Positions 8,143-16,571 of a stretch of 36,785 nucleotides of DNA are shown here, piece after piece. The first letter of the stretch is position 1. Every line of letters starts with the position of its first letter. The stretch is from Candidatus Fermentibacterota bacterium. GTDB taxonomy: Bacteria > Fermentibacterota > Fermentibacteria > Fermentibacterales > JCC-6. Both the position numbers and the translations under genes were made by a program. Location of the stretch: positions 1-36,785 of the forward strand of contig QNDR01000013.1 in the NCBI GenBank assembly GCA_003646025.1, read 5' to 3'. The notes under the pieces were generated by a model. The model ran no database searches and had not been told where the DNA came from. It worked only from the letters and a program-made list of their open reading frames with translations.

Positions 8143-9344
8143 TCGGCCTCCGATGAGCCGGGACTTACTTTTACAAACAGAATTCTCTGCCCGCTGACTT
8201 TTTCAACGGTAAATGTCCAGTTGTCCACTTCCTGAGATTCACCTGCCTCGGGAATGTGACCCAGCTGATGATAAACAAGACCTCCAACCGACTCGTAGTT
8301 CTCCTCTTCCTCAAACTCGGTTCCGAGAAGATCGTTCAATTCATCTATGGGAAGCCTGGCATCTACTCTGTATGAGTTCTTTCCAAGGGACCTTACCATT
8401 GGCGGTTCAGAGTCGAATTCATCCCTTATCTCCCCGAACACCTCCTCCACAATATCTTCCATTGTGACAATACCGGCGGTTCCTCCGTACTCGTCAACTA
8501 CCACAGCCATATGTATTCTGTTTGTCTGGAATTCCGCGAACAGTTCATCGATCCTTTTGAACTCAGGAACAAAGTAGGCTTCTCTGATAAGGTCCTCTAC
8601 TTTGAATTCTCCTTCTTTGGCATCTATGGGAACCCCCAGGAGGTCTTTTGCATAAAGCACTCCAGCAATATCATCTATTATTCTTCTGTAAACCGGTATT
8701 CTGGAGTGTCCGGCTTTCTTCACCTGGGCAACTATTGACCCTATGTCGTCACACAGTTCAATGCTGTCCATATCGATTCTGGGAACCATGACCTCCCGAA
8801 CTATCTTGTCGGAGAATTCCAGTATGGAATCCACAAGTTCCTGTTCTTTTTCCAGTTCTTCCTGGTCACCTTTTTCCCGGCGCTGCTCAAGCCAGAGGGT
8901 ATCTGGAGGTGTGTATGCCCAGTCGTCAGTGGCGTTGTCTTCTCTGCCGAGCAGAACCCTTGCCGGAAGACGGAAGAAAAAACCGAGAACGGCCATGGGA
9001 ATTGTAAATATCCTCTTTGCCTTCCCCTCGGGAAGGTGCTGTACAAACACAGGCGGAATAACCTCCGAAAGAACAAATGCAATCAGAGCAAAAACTGTGA
9101 CTGAAGCCCATCTGGGATAATCCAGGTGTGCAGAAACAAGAACCAGACTGCCGCCGATAAGAAGAAGGCCTGCAACTCTCGCCAGCCATATGGTTCTCAG
9201 TCTGGTTGCGGCTTCACTCCGGCGGTCGGAAGGATCTCTTCCCTTGTCGTTCACCAGCTCGGGAACAGCAGTTCTTGAACCGTTGGCAACTGCAGTACAA
9301 AGCAATCCCGCAGCAAGAAGAGCCAATTCTCCTGTGAGGTTCAT
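8139..9344 (-). CDS. Hemolysin C/CorC-type transporter with CNNM and CBS domains
   Basis: A 401-aa membrane protein. The first 130 residues carry the CNNM/DUF21 membrane domain with hydrophobic segments around 5-22, 52-70, 76-100 and 112-128. A linker leads to the CBS pair, which begins at 'VMVPRIDMDSIELCDDI' and includes 'AGHSRIPVYRRIIDDIAGVLYAKDLL' and 'AVVVDEYGGTAGIVTMEDIVEEVFGEI'. A CorC/HlyC C-terminal domain follows. Family members are linked to Mg/Co efflux or homeostasis. The start overlaps the ybeY stop by 4 bases. The gene often follows ybeY in bacteria, which fits here. Substrate not determinable. Confidence 0.9.
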   Translation of the reverse strand: MNLTGELALLAAGLLCTAVANGSRTAVPELVNDKGRDPSDRRSEAATRLRTIWLARVAGLLLIGGSLVLVSAHLDYPRWASVTVFALIAFVLSEVIPPVFVQHLPEGKAKRIFTIPMAVLGFFFRLPARVLLGREDNATDDWAYTPPDTLWLEQRREKGDQEELEKEQELVDSILEFSDKIVREVMVPRIDMDSIELCDDIGSIVAQVKKAGHSRIPVYRRIIDDIAGVLYAKDLLGVPIDAKEGEFKVEDLIREAYFVPEFKRIDELFAEFQTNRIHMAVVVDEYGGTAGIVTMEDIVEEVFGEIRDEFDSEPPMVRSLGKNSYRVDARLPIDELNDLLGTEFEEEENYESVGGLVYHQLGHIPEAGESQEVDNWTFTVEKVSGQRILFVKVSPGSSEAD

Positions 9345-9775
9345 ATACTTTGCACCGCCTTCATTCCCTTTTTCACAAGTTCAACGGTGAGTCGGTTCAT
9401 CTGTGCGGTTTCCTCCTCTGTGTTGTGTGTGTAACCCTGAAGATGCAGTAATCCATGGTACACTCTTTCCAGTACCTCTTCCAGGGGAGGAGCCATCCTC
9501 CCGTCTATGTAAATCACTCCCTGGGGCAGTGTATCCCCGGAAACGGAAAGGTCAAAAGTAAGCACATCTGTGGGTTTGTTGATCCTGCGCCAGTTGTAGT
9601 TGAGAAAACGCATTACTCCAGGATCACAGACAACGAACTCCACCGCCCCTGTGACAGTTCTCTGCACCACTGTTTCCAGCAGCTGCAGTTCAGGTGCGGG
9701 ATTCTGAAGAACAATGCTTACAATGGGACTCTGTGTACTTGAATTTGGAACATCTTGAACTGTATCAGATTCCAT
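9341..9775 (-). CDS. ybeY: Endoribonuclease YbeY
   Basis: A 144-aa zinc-dependent endoribonuclease involved in 16S rRNA 3' maturation and ribosome quality control. 'INKPTDVLTFDLS' and 'HGLLHLQGYTHNTEEETAQM' are diagnostic, with zinc-ligand histidines at about 107, 111 and 117. The usual motif is HGxLHLxGYDH; here the Asp before the third His is Thr. GTP/GDP-binding or catalytic accessory domains are absent, as expected. It overlaps the 7TM-HD gene by 11 bases and the CorC-like gene by 4. The Shine-Dalgarno at this start is weak (AGGGTG about 14 bases upstream), so coupling to the upstream gene is likely. Confidence 0.93.
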   Translation of the reverse strand: MESDTVQDVPNSSTQSPIVSIVLQNPAPELQLLETVVQRTVTGAVEFVVCDPGVMRFLNYNWRRINKPTDVLTFDLSVSGDTLPQGVIYIDGRMAPPLEEVLERVYHGLLHLQGYTHNTEEETAQMNRLTVELVKKGMKAVQSI

Positions 9776-11804
9776 GGGGAAAGTTTTTCACCCTTTCATA
9801 GTTGTTCTGACTGATCACATCCATAAACACATGTGCTGCTCTGGTTCTCATTGAAACAGTAAGCCTGCATTGATCAAATTGACACTCATCAGTTTTCTCC
9901 CGGATAATTCTGGAAACTATTTCTACTTTCTGCTGGTCAGTAGCAGTGTTTCCCAGGCCTCTTACCCCAGAGGATACCGAATCGGCAAGCATTACCAGGG
10001 CAGCTTCAACAGACTGCGGTTTCGGACCCTTGTAGTGAAAGATGGACTCATCCAGTTCCACTCCCGGCGGAGTCTCTCTTCGGGCTTTATCCAGGAAAAA
10101 CCTGGTTGTTGTATCTCCGTGATGCTGTTCTATGATATCTCTGATGTCTCCCGGGAGGTGGTATTTCTTTGCCAGTTCAACTCCGTTGCTCACATGGTTG
10201 ATAATGATCCTTGCGCTTTCAGCCGGAGGCATGAGACTGTGTGGATTATTCTCATCAGGGTTGATAATGTTTTCTATGAACATCTCGGGGTTAACCAGTT
10301 TGCCTATGTCGTGGAACACTCCGCCGAGGCGGGCAAGGTTTTCGTCTGCCCCGAGTTCCTTTGCCGCGCTGGCTGCCAGTTCTCCCACCAGTATGGAATG
10401 CTTGTATGTTCCATGCGCTTCATTACTTAGAAGAACGCGAAGAGGATGGTTATCGTTACCAAGTCTTTCGTAGGTTCTGGCTGTTGCAACTCTGAACAGC
10501 AGCTCAAAGGGGTGGCTTATAACCTTTACCGTACCGGTTATTGCAACGGGGAAACTGATAAGAGCAATCCATACAACAGAGTTGAACGGCATGCTGCCCT
10601 GGCTGCCGGCAGTGGCCAGAAGCGAATAAACAACAATTGAAGACACGATGCCCAGCAGCATTGCAACTGTGGTCGCCCGTTCGTCGAGGTCTTTGATGGC
10701 AGAAGAAACCATACACGAAGGGACAAAAGCCATGAAAAATGCTGCCATAGGGCGGGGAGACACAAGAGCAAACAGAGCGGCAAAAACAGCAGCCAGAAAC
10801 CAGGCATTGTTGACTGTTCTGTTTCGGAGACGGCTGTCAAAGAATACAGAGGTAAGACTGGCTCCCAGCATGGTGAATGAAAAAACAGACAACTCGGCCA
10901 CGCCGGACCTGAACAGAATAATTGTAAGGCCCATGGTGAGCCCCCAGATTGTAAAAAGAAGAAACAGGTCCGGGACTGAAAAAGAACTCTGCTGACGCCA
11001 CACGAATACAAAACCCAGCAGGATGAGAAGTGTGGCCATTGCGGTTCTGGCGATGTTGTGTTTCACCAGCCCCTGATTTTCAACTGGAGAAAGAACCATC
11101 GCACTCCAGTAACGGCTGATCTCCTGTGTAAAAAGACCACCCGGCGGCAGAATTTCCTCTCCTGTGTAAAATTCTCTTTTTGTCTCTGGGAGATCCGCAA
11201 CAGACTGCAGAACAGCGGCATTTCTGCTTTCCATATCCAGTTCGAGGTCTGGTACTATCATATCAAGAATAACCGGAATTTTTTCCTGAAGAACCCCCCG
11301 CCTCTCCAGATCCAGCCTTATGCCTTCCCTGGCTTCTGCAAGGGTAAACAATTCTGAAATACTCTCTGCTGAACCGTTGTCTACAACAACCCGGTCTCCT
11401 GTGTACACCATTCGCAGCGCATCCATATCAATAATTCCCGTTGAATACAGACTGCTTACGCGCTGTCCGAAGTACCGGGCAAGTTCAGCGTTATCTGTGG
11501 CAAGAGAGATAAGAGCCTCTATCTGCTCCGCGGAATTCTGTCCAATCCCAGCGTTCCGCGTAAGGTAAACGGGTACTGAAGCCTCGGCCTCAGCTGCCAT
11601 TTCCTCCAGTTCTTCTCTGCTGAATGGAACACTGAAATCATGGACAGCAACAATACCTTCAGGAACAGGTTCACCTACGACAAAGTTTCTGTCCGGATAA
11701 GATTCTGTAGAGTCGAACCCAAAGTAAAACCCGGCGATAAGAAGAACAGAAAAAACAACACCGAACAGCAGACGCAAAGGAATACCACTGTTCAACACAC
11801 TCAC
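9765..11804 (-). CDS. 7TM receptor with HD phosphohydrolase domain (PgpH/YqfF-like)
   Basis: A 679-aa protein with an N-terminal TM helix (about 10-28), an extracytoplasmic 7TMR-HDED region (about 30-240, starting at 'VPEGIVAVHDFSVPF'), a block of seven TM helices (about 250-430) and a cytoplasmic HD domain. Metal-binding residues are visible: H469 in TYKHS, H498-D499 in VFHDIGK, H523/H537 and H561-H562. PgpH of this family hydrolyses the second messenger c-di-AMP to pApA; assignment here is by architecture. The gene lies between phoH and ybeY, its usual place. It overlaps phoH by 4 bases. No diadenylate cyclase gene is in the window. Confidence 0.92.
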   Translation of the reverse strand: MSVLNSGIPLRLLFGVVFSVLLIAGFYFGFDSTESYPDRNFVVGEPVPEGIVAVHDFSVPFSREELEEMAAEAEASVPVYLTRNAGIGQNSAEQIEALISLATDNAELARYFGQRVSSLYSTGIIDMDALRMVYTGDRVVVDNGSAESISELFTLAEAREGIRLDLERRGVLQEKIPVILDMIVPDLELDMESRNAAVLQSVADLPETKREFYTGEEILPPGGLFTQEISRYWSAMVLSPVENQGLVKHNIARTAMATLLILLGFVFVWRQQSSFSVPDLFLLFTIWGLTMGLTIILFRSGVAELSVFSFTMLGASLTSVFFDSRLRNRTVNNAWFLAAVFAALFALVSPRPMAAFFMAFVPSCMVSSAIKDLDERATTVAMLLGIVSSIVVYSLLATAGSQGSMPFNSVVWIALISFPVAITGTVKVISHPFELLFRVATARTYERLGNDNHPLRVLLSNEAHGTYKHSILVGELAASAAKELGADENLARLGGVFHDIGKLVNPEMFIENIINPDENNPHSLMPPAESARIIINHVSNGVELAKKYHLPGDIRDIIEQHHGDTTTRFFLDKARRETPPGVELDESIFHYKGPKPQSVEAALVMLADSVSSGVRGLGNTATDQQKVEIVSRIIREKTDECQFDQCRLTVSMRTRAAHVFMDVISQNNYERVKNFPHGI

Positions 11805-12739
11805 TGTTCTTCCTTCTGTCCAAATGCCTCTATAACCCTCTGCACAAGCGGATGCCTCAGAACATCGCTGTGGTCAAGATACACAAATCCGATTCCCGGG
11901 ATCTGTTTCAGTATTTTAGCAACGCGAACAAGCCCTGAAGCCGTGGAAGGCTTCAGATCTATCTGTGTTACATCTCCCGTTATCACCATTCTGGAGCCGT
12001 ATCCCATTCTTGTAAGAAACATCTTCAACTGGGTAAGAGTAGTGTTCTGTGCCTCGTCAAGAATTATAAAAGCGTTGTTCAGAGTTCTTCCCCGCATGTA
12101 TGCCAGAGGGGCAACTTCTATTACCCCGCTGTCCAGATACCTCTGTACTTTCGGCACAGTAAGGGTATCGTTCAAGGCATCGTAAACCGGGCGAAGGTAG
12201 GGATCAATTTTCTGTTGCATATCCCCGGGAAGGAAACCCAGATTCTCCCCGGCCTCCACAGCAGGTCTTGTAAGAATAATTCTCTCTACCCGGTTATCCT
12301 GCAGGGCACTGACCGCAGCCGCGACAGCAAGAAATGTTTTCCCGGTCCCGGCTGGGCCTATGGAAAACACAAGCTCGTTGTGCATCACCGAACGCATATA
12401 GCTCTCCTGCCCGGGAGTTCTCGGGATTATACTTCCCGACCTGCCGGGTACTGTGTACATCAACCCGGCCGCCTTCAAATCGGGAAACTCAAGAGCTTTG
12501 TGCAGGGCACTCTTCGATACCCGGCCGGTTATCTGAATTTCCGCGACAAGCCTCTCCGTTACAGCCTGAGCTCTGTCAAGAGCCGGTCTTTCACCGGTGA
12601 ATACCAGGCTTGCATCACGGTAAACAGCCGCTACACCCAGTATGCGGCATATCTCTCTCAGATTCCCGTCCCCGGGGCCGAGAACCTTCGCCGCATCATC
12701 CGGTGAAACTGGTATTCTTCTACTGTCTGGCTTTTTCAT
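11801..12739 (-). CDS. phoH: PhoH-like P-loop ATPase
   Basis: A 312-aa protein with an N-terminal KH-like nucleic-acid-binding region (about 15-70) and a PhoH ATPase core. The Walker A is GPAGTGKT (about 128-135), followed by 'ILTRPAVEAGENLGFLPGD' (about 155-173), and the Walker B is FIILDEAQNTT (about 224-234), then 'ITGDVTQIDL'. Family members (YbeZ/PhoH) partner with YbeY in RNA metabolism. It heads a seven-gene minus-strand string that runs to valS. The ATG is preceded only by a weak CAGGT, and a strong hairpin ends 15 bases upstream, leaving no clear space for a promoter. Confidence 0.93.
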   Translation of the reverse strand: MKKPDSRRIPVSPDDAAKVLGPGDGNLREICRILGVAAVYRDASLVFTGERPALDRAQAVTERLVAEIQITGRVSKSALHKALEFPDLKAAGLMYTVPGRSGSIIPRTPGQESYMRSVMHNELVFSIGPAGTGKTFLAVAAAVSALQDNRVERIILTRPAVEAGENLGFLPGDMQQKIDPYLRPVYDALNDTLTVPKVQRYLDSGVIEVAPLAYMRGRTLNNAFIILDEAQNTTLTQLKMFLTRMGYGSRMVITGDVTQIDLKPSTASGLVRVAKILKQIPGIGFVYLDHSDVLRHPLVQRVIEAFGQKEEQ

Positions 12740-12746
12740 ACCTGGT

Positions 12747-12788
12747 AAATATAAAGAATCTCCCCGCCCGAATGGGCAGGGAGATTCT
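12747..12788 (-). terminator. Terminator or attenuator hairpin between the LysM gene and phoH
   Basis: On the minus strand a 15-bp stem (12788-12774 with 12769-12755, one T-G pair) and a 4-base loop ATTC are followed by the T-rich tail TTATATTT (12754-12747). It lies 20 bases after the LysM stop and only 7 bases before the phoH ATG. It can terminate the lipoprotein-LysM transcript, or act as an attenuator for the phoH string. Confidence 0.8.
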
Positions 12789-12808
12789 ATCGGATCCGAA
12801 ACTGCCTG

Positions 12809-13474
12809 TTACTGGCGTCCGCCGCGAACTCCGCCGCGAGGGATAGAGAGTATCTGGCCGGGATAGATAAGGTTGGGATCGCTTATCTTGTCACGGTTAC
12901 CCTCGTAAAGCTGAGGCCATTCGCCTCTGTTGTTGTAAACAATACCGTAACCTGCAATTTTGCCGAGATAGTCGCCGCCTACAACGGTGTAGGAACTTGC
13001 CATGGGTACTGGTACCACAATGGTGTCACCGGCGTAAATAAGGTTAGGGTCACTGATAACGGCGCTGTTGCGCTCGTAGATGCGGGGCCACTCGGAGCCG
13101 TCTCCGAAGTAGTAGTGGTAACTGGCGATAAGCCAGAGACTTTCACCCTCTACGATGGTGTGGTTAACACCACTGTTGCGAAGTCTGTCGATCTCACCGC
13201 GAAGCCAGCTGATGTCCTGGTTGAGCTGATTAACTTCAGCCTGAAGAGCATCTCTCTCTGCACGGAGAGGAACAACCTGAGATTCCCAGTCTGCGACTAC
13301 GGGATCTGCCTCGCTCTTTACCCACTCCCAGTAAGCAATCTGGAGCTCAATATTCTTGTCGCCCATTGCTTCGATATCTTCACGGCTGTAGTTCTGAAGA
13401 TCCTCAACTGTGTAGCTCTTTGCGAACGAAAGTGATGCAAAGAGGACCAGTACGATAATCATTGCGTAACGCAT
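12809..13474 (-). CDS. Exported coiled-coil protein with two LysM domains
   Basis: A 221-aa protein with a signal peptide (residues 1-18, ending SFA), a helical N-terminal part, a coiled coil (about 64-100, leucine/glutamate/arginine-rich), and two LysM domains (about 103-156 and 160-212). The LysM units share 'EWP(R/Q)(I/L)YE.N' and 'ISDPNLIY(A/P)G', spaced as in the 'longer' LysM type used by periplasmic peptidoglycan-binding proteins. ATG 13474 has AAGGGG six bases upstream. It follows a small coiled-coil lipoprotein by 14 bases and likely shares its transcript. Expected to bind peptidoglycan in the periplasm; no hydrolase domain was seen. Confidence 0.88.
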   Translation of the reverse strand: MRYAMIIVLVLFASLSFAKSYTVEDLQNYSREDIEAMGDKNIELQIAYWEWVKSEADPVVADWESQVVPLRAERDALQAEVNQLNQDISWLRGEIDRLRNSGVNHTIVEGESLWLIASYHYYFGDGSEWPRIYERNSAVISDPNLIYAGDTIVVPVPMASSYTVVGGDYLGKIAGYGIVYNNRGEWPQLYEGNRDKISDPNLIYPGQILSIPRGGVRGGRQ

Positions 13475-13488
13475 ACTTTACCCCTTTC

Positions 13489-13761
13489 CTATCTTCCGGT
13501 TCCGCCGAGAGCTTCATACTCGGCCTGAAGTTCTGCCTTCTCTGCCTGAAGCTGCACAATCTGTGCCTCCAGCTGAGGTATTTCCTCGTTGAGATTGCCA
13601 AATTCGTTTTCAAGACTGATAGCTCTTGCCTCTGCGGCCAATGCTGCTGCCCTTGCTGTATCCCTTGCGCGAAGCTGTTCTTCGCTGGGTCCGCAAGCTG
13701 CTACAAGCAGAATCATGGCCAGGAGCGCAAGAAAGAACATTGAAGTTCTTGTTCTGAGCAT
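13489..13761 (-). CDS. Small coiled-coil lipoprotein
   Basis: A 90-aa lipoprotein. The signal sequence ends in the lipobox LVAAC (Cys about residue 23). The mature chain is almost entirely an Ala/Glu/Leu/Gln-rich heptad-repeat helix (about 30-84) ending in a short Gly tail. There is no C-terminal Lys as in Braun's lipoprotein. ATG 13761 is supported by GAGGAGG about 8 bases upstream. It stands 14 bases ahead of the LysM gene and behind a good promoter. I infer an envelope structural role, perhaps spacing or tethering the outer membrane together with the LysM protein. Confidence 0.85.
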   Translation of the reverse strand: MLRTRTSMFFLALLAMILLVAACGPSEEQLRARDTARAAALAAEARAISLENEFGNLNEEIPQLEAQIVQLQAEKAELQAEYEALGGTGR

Positions 13762-13882
13762 CTCCGAAACCTCCTCTTGGTTACTCCGTCTGTTGGTTCC
13801 TGTAACAATGGAATCGTGAATACATTGCGTCTCATGACCCCTTCACCCCGTACGGGATGCAAAACATCTTTCCAGAACGGTA

Positions 13883-13911
13883 TTACTAACCACACTGCAC
13901 AAGTTTGTCAA
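13883..13911 (-). promoter_or_regulatory. Promoter for the lipoprotein-LysM pair
   Basis: On the minus strand a perfect -35 TTGACA (13911-13906), a 17-base spacer and a -10 TAGTAA (13888-13883) lie about 120 bases upstream of the lipoprotein start. The -10 is imperfect; the spacing and -35 are ideal. Confidence 0.55.
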
Positions 13912-13936
13912 GATGTGTGCAACCTCATTATGTGTA

Positions 13937-14323
13937 TCAGTCCTTTGTTTTCCGACTGCCTGGGAGCATGGCTCTGTTTTTAAACAACCTGAAGAATAGA
14001 AATACAGCAATTACAAGACCGGCCGCATCCGCTGCCACATCCTGCAGAGAGCTGTCTCTCCCTGGAACAAACGACTGGTGAAATTCATCAAGAACCGCCC
14101 AGGCAACTCCGGAAAACAGCATGGCTGTGCGGGGATGTTTTTTCCCGAAAATATCTCTGTTAAGAACAAGAGCCAGCCCGAGCCCCCCAAACTCTATCAT
14201 GTGAAACAGTTTGTCCTGATGGGGGAACAACTCCAGAGGCGGCTTTAACGAAGGCTGGTGACTCAGGTACACCACAAGAAAGCTAACGAGGATCAGAAAC
14301 CCTCTTCTGAAAATCACTGCCAT
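13937..14323 (-). CDS. VanZ-like membrane protein
   Basis: A 128-aa protein with four predicted membrane segments and the VanZ-family signature 'QDKLFHMIEFGGLGLALVLNRD', followed by 'VAWAVLDEFHQSFVPGRDSSLQDVAADAAGL' (the conserved DEfhQ...R..s..D...n..G pattern). The family is named after a teicoplanin-resistance accessory protein, but most chromosomal members have no known function, so no resistance is implied. It starts 3 bases after the stop of the GGDEF-like gene, implying one transcript. Confidence 0.85.
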   Translation of the reverse strand: MAVIFRRGFLILVSFLVVYLSHQPSLKPPLELFPHQDKLFHMIEFGGLGLALVLNRDIFGKKHPRTAMLFSGVAWAVLDEFHQSFVPGRDSSLQDVAADAAGLVIAVFLFFRLFKNRAMLPGSRKTKD

Positions 14324-14326
14324 TAA

Positions 14327-16375
14327 TTAATGTTCCTTATCATAAAACTGGCCAACTTCCGTCACGGCAGTGGAACCCGGACGGGAAGAATTCATCTCCA
14401 CAGCTTTCACCGCAATTCCCGGCAGTTTAACTATCATTCTGTCTACATGGGAAACTGCCCCGCCAATACAGACCTGAAGGTTGACTTTTCTCCGGGAAAA
14501 TTCAACAGGATTTAGAGCAAAATCCTCGTGGATTCTTGCCGCATAAGCTTCCGCAGAAACCCTGTCCACCCCGGAAAGACAGATCAGAAAACCGTCCGGA
14601 CCGTATCTGGTCAGAATTGCCCTGTCTCCCAGAACACTCTGTATTCTTCTGGCAGCTTCCCCCAGAATACTGTCTCCGGCTGTGTATCCCAGCTCCCTGT
14701 TAAATCCTGAAAAATCATGAATATCCACAGCAAGAACCGCTACGCTCACAGCGCGACTTCTTACGCCTCTGACAAGGTCTGCAAGGTATCTGTGAAAGGT
14801 TGAAAAAAGAGGAAGACCTGTAAGCCGGTCTATTCCCTTCAGTTCAGAAAGAGACTGCTTCAACCGGTTTCTGTCTGCGGCAAGACTGAATACGGTTGCG
14901 TAGGCTTTGAAAACAGCCAAATCATCGGAAGAAAAATGCTGTTCCTGAATGCTCTCCACTGTGAGAACTCCGAGAACGCCACCACTGTTCTCAAGGGGAA
15001 CGGCACAGCAGGAACCTGCTGTACTTCGGGGATCATCACCTTTCCCGAATGTTTTTACAGTTCCCATTTTAAGTCTGCGGACAGGCTGGCCTCTGGAAAT
15101 TGCCATTCCAGCCACCCCGTCTCCGATGCTGCACTCTCTTCCCGCCCTTCCCTCGCTGAGCGGACCTCTGGATTCAAAGATGACAAGTGTGTCTCTGGTG
15201 TTCACTATTGCGATGGTTGCTGTGGTATCGGGGAAAGACTCAACAATACGGCCGATGAGCTTGTGCACCGCTCCTTTTACATCTCTGGAGGCTTCCATTT
15301 CCTCACACACGGCAAGAAAGCCGTTGTCACTTTCCTCCCTGGCCATTTCCCAGGAGAGAGAAACAAGGAACACCGAGTCAACAAGAATTGAAGAACTGCT
15401 TCTTCTGCTCTCTTCTGAATCAAAATCGAGGACCATGAACCCGCTCAGAGTTCCCTGCCTGCTGAACTTGACCACGGTTATCCATGGTACATCCACCCCT
15501 GTGATATACCAGGGCAGGCCTGAGCTCCCGCCTACAGACAGCCTGTCTGCTCTCGTGTGAATTACACTCTGGGAACTCTCATTTATCAACTGAACCACAG
15601 GATCGTCGGGGCCTACCATGTACCTGACGGAAACCTCCCCCGAATCTGCAACATACTCGTTCAGGGTCCACACTTCCTTGCGTTCTCCCACAAAAAGGTA
15701 GATCCCGTGTGCGCCGGTTCCGGCTTTCAGCACAGGGATCAGGCTTCTGGCAATATCATCCGGGAACTGAGCTTCACCAGGGGGCAGGGATTTGTCCAGC
15801 CCCTGTGTATACACGGATCCCGGGGGGGCATCCGTCTTCAGATACTCCACAGCGAGCATGGAAACCAGAGGAATAATACCGGCGACAAAAGCACTCCCCA
15901 GCACCCCGAGAAATGCACTCATTTCAAACCCTCCGGTTTTCATACCGGTAGCGGAAACAACGGGAGAGATAAATTCCACAGCCCCGAGTATCCCCGCGAT
16001 GGTAAGCACCGGACCACCGATTGAATCTCTCTTTGTCCACACAAAAAACAGCGGATAGAGAAACGCTGCAGGGCCTGTTGCCCCGCCCCACAGATGTACT
16101 GCGGAGTTCAGCAGTGCCGCTGTAACAAAAATCACACCTGTATGGGGTGTGCCGTCTTTCTTCAACAGATAAACGGCGATAAGAACACTGGCCGTCAGGG
16201 GGACGAAGCCGGCAAGAAACGGATCCGGCAGTGTGTCTGTGAGGGAGGCAACCGTGGACAGAACTATCAGTATTGAAATGACAAGAAGTACATCCCCTAT
16301 AATTCTGTCTCTAAGCAACGCTTTCCCCCCTTCGTTCAACCCACACAGCCCGGTGAATATACTCCACAGACACAC
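14327..16375 (-). CDS. Membrane GAF protein with degenerate GGDEF domain
   Basis: Up to 682 aa. The N-terminal membrane region has about six helices (about 27-178). It is followed by a GAF-like segment (about 205-345), a second GAF domain (about 365-500, with 'CSIGDGVAGMAISRGQPV' and 'CCAVPLENSGGVLGVLTVES'), and a C-terminal GGDEF fold starting at DRLTGLP (516-522). The metal-binding Asp is present (D551), but the signature reads YGPDGF (591-596) in place of YGG(D/E)EF, so cyclase activity is doubtful. The first in-frame start is GTG 16375; TTG 16318, behind AAGGGGGG, is an equally plausible start. It is divergent from rho and coupled to a VanZ-like gene. Probably a c-di-GMP effector or signalling scaffold. 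Confidence 0.85.
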   Translation of the reverse strand: MCLWSIFTGLCGLNEGGKALLRDRIIGDVLLVISILIVLSTVASLTDTLPDPFLAGFVPLTASVLIAVYLLKKDGTPHTGVIFVTAALLNSAVHLWGGATGPAAFLYPLFFVWTKRDSIGGPVLTIAGILGAVEFISPVVSATGMKTGGFEMSAFLGVLGSAFVAGIIPLVSMLAVEYLKTDAPPGSVYTQGLDKSLPPGEAQFPDDIARSLIPVLKAGTGAHGIYLFVGERKEVWTLNEYVADSGEVSVRYMVGPDDPVVQLINESSQSVIHTRADRLSVGGSSGLPWYITGVDVPWITVVKFSRQGTLSGFMVLDFDSEESRRSSSSILVDSVFLVSLSWEMAREESDNGFLAVCEEMEASRDVKGAVHKLIGRIVESFPDTTATIAIVNTRDTLVIFESRGPLSEGRAGRECSIGDGVAGMAISRGQPVRRLKMGTVKTFGKGDDPRSTAGSCCAVPLENSGGVLGVLTVESIQEQHFSSDDLAVFKAYATVFSLAADRNRLKQSLSELKGIDRLTGLPLFSTFHRYLADLVRGVRSRAVSVAVLAVDIHDFSGFNRELGYTAGDSILGEAARRIQSVLGDRAILTRYGPDGFLICLSGVDRVSAEAYAARIHEDFALNPVEFSRRKVNLQVCIGGAVSHVDRMIVKLPGIAVKAVEMNSSRPGSTAVTEVGQFYDKEH

Positions 16376-16571
16376 GCCTATACACGGTAGATTCCGTGTT
16401 AACGATGCAGCACTTGACGACAGGGGTGCAGTTTGATGATTTTTACCAGGTGCAGAGAGATGCGTAAAATCAAATCAAAATTCCTTTTCGGGTTCTATAT
16501 AGAAGAATTACAGAAAATTACCAGTTACCACAATTCCACCGCGCCGGTGGAGCATCCTGGAGTGATATTCA
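16376..16571. promoter_or_regulatory. Divergent intergenic region between the GGDEF-like gene and rho
   Basis: About 200 bases with likely outward promoters but no strong match. TTGACG at 16414-16419 lacks a good -10. A 12-base perfect palindrome TTCTATATAGAA (16493-16504) could be an operator or a -10 region. A compact hairpin, CCACCG/CGGTGG (16536-16550), sits just before the rho ribosome-binding site. Confidence 0.4.

Noticed and set aside
10132-10473. Open frames on the plus strand opposite the 7TM-HD gene
   Set aside because: Low-complexity Ser-rich product, antisense to a conserved HD domain.
14949-15560. Long open frame on the plus strand opposite the GGDEF-like gene
   Set aside because: No conserved motif, and it is fully antisense to a gene with clear domains.
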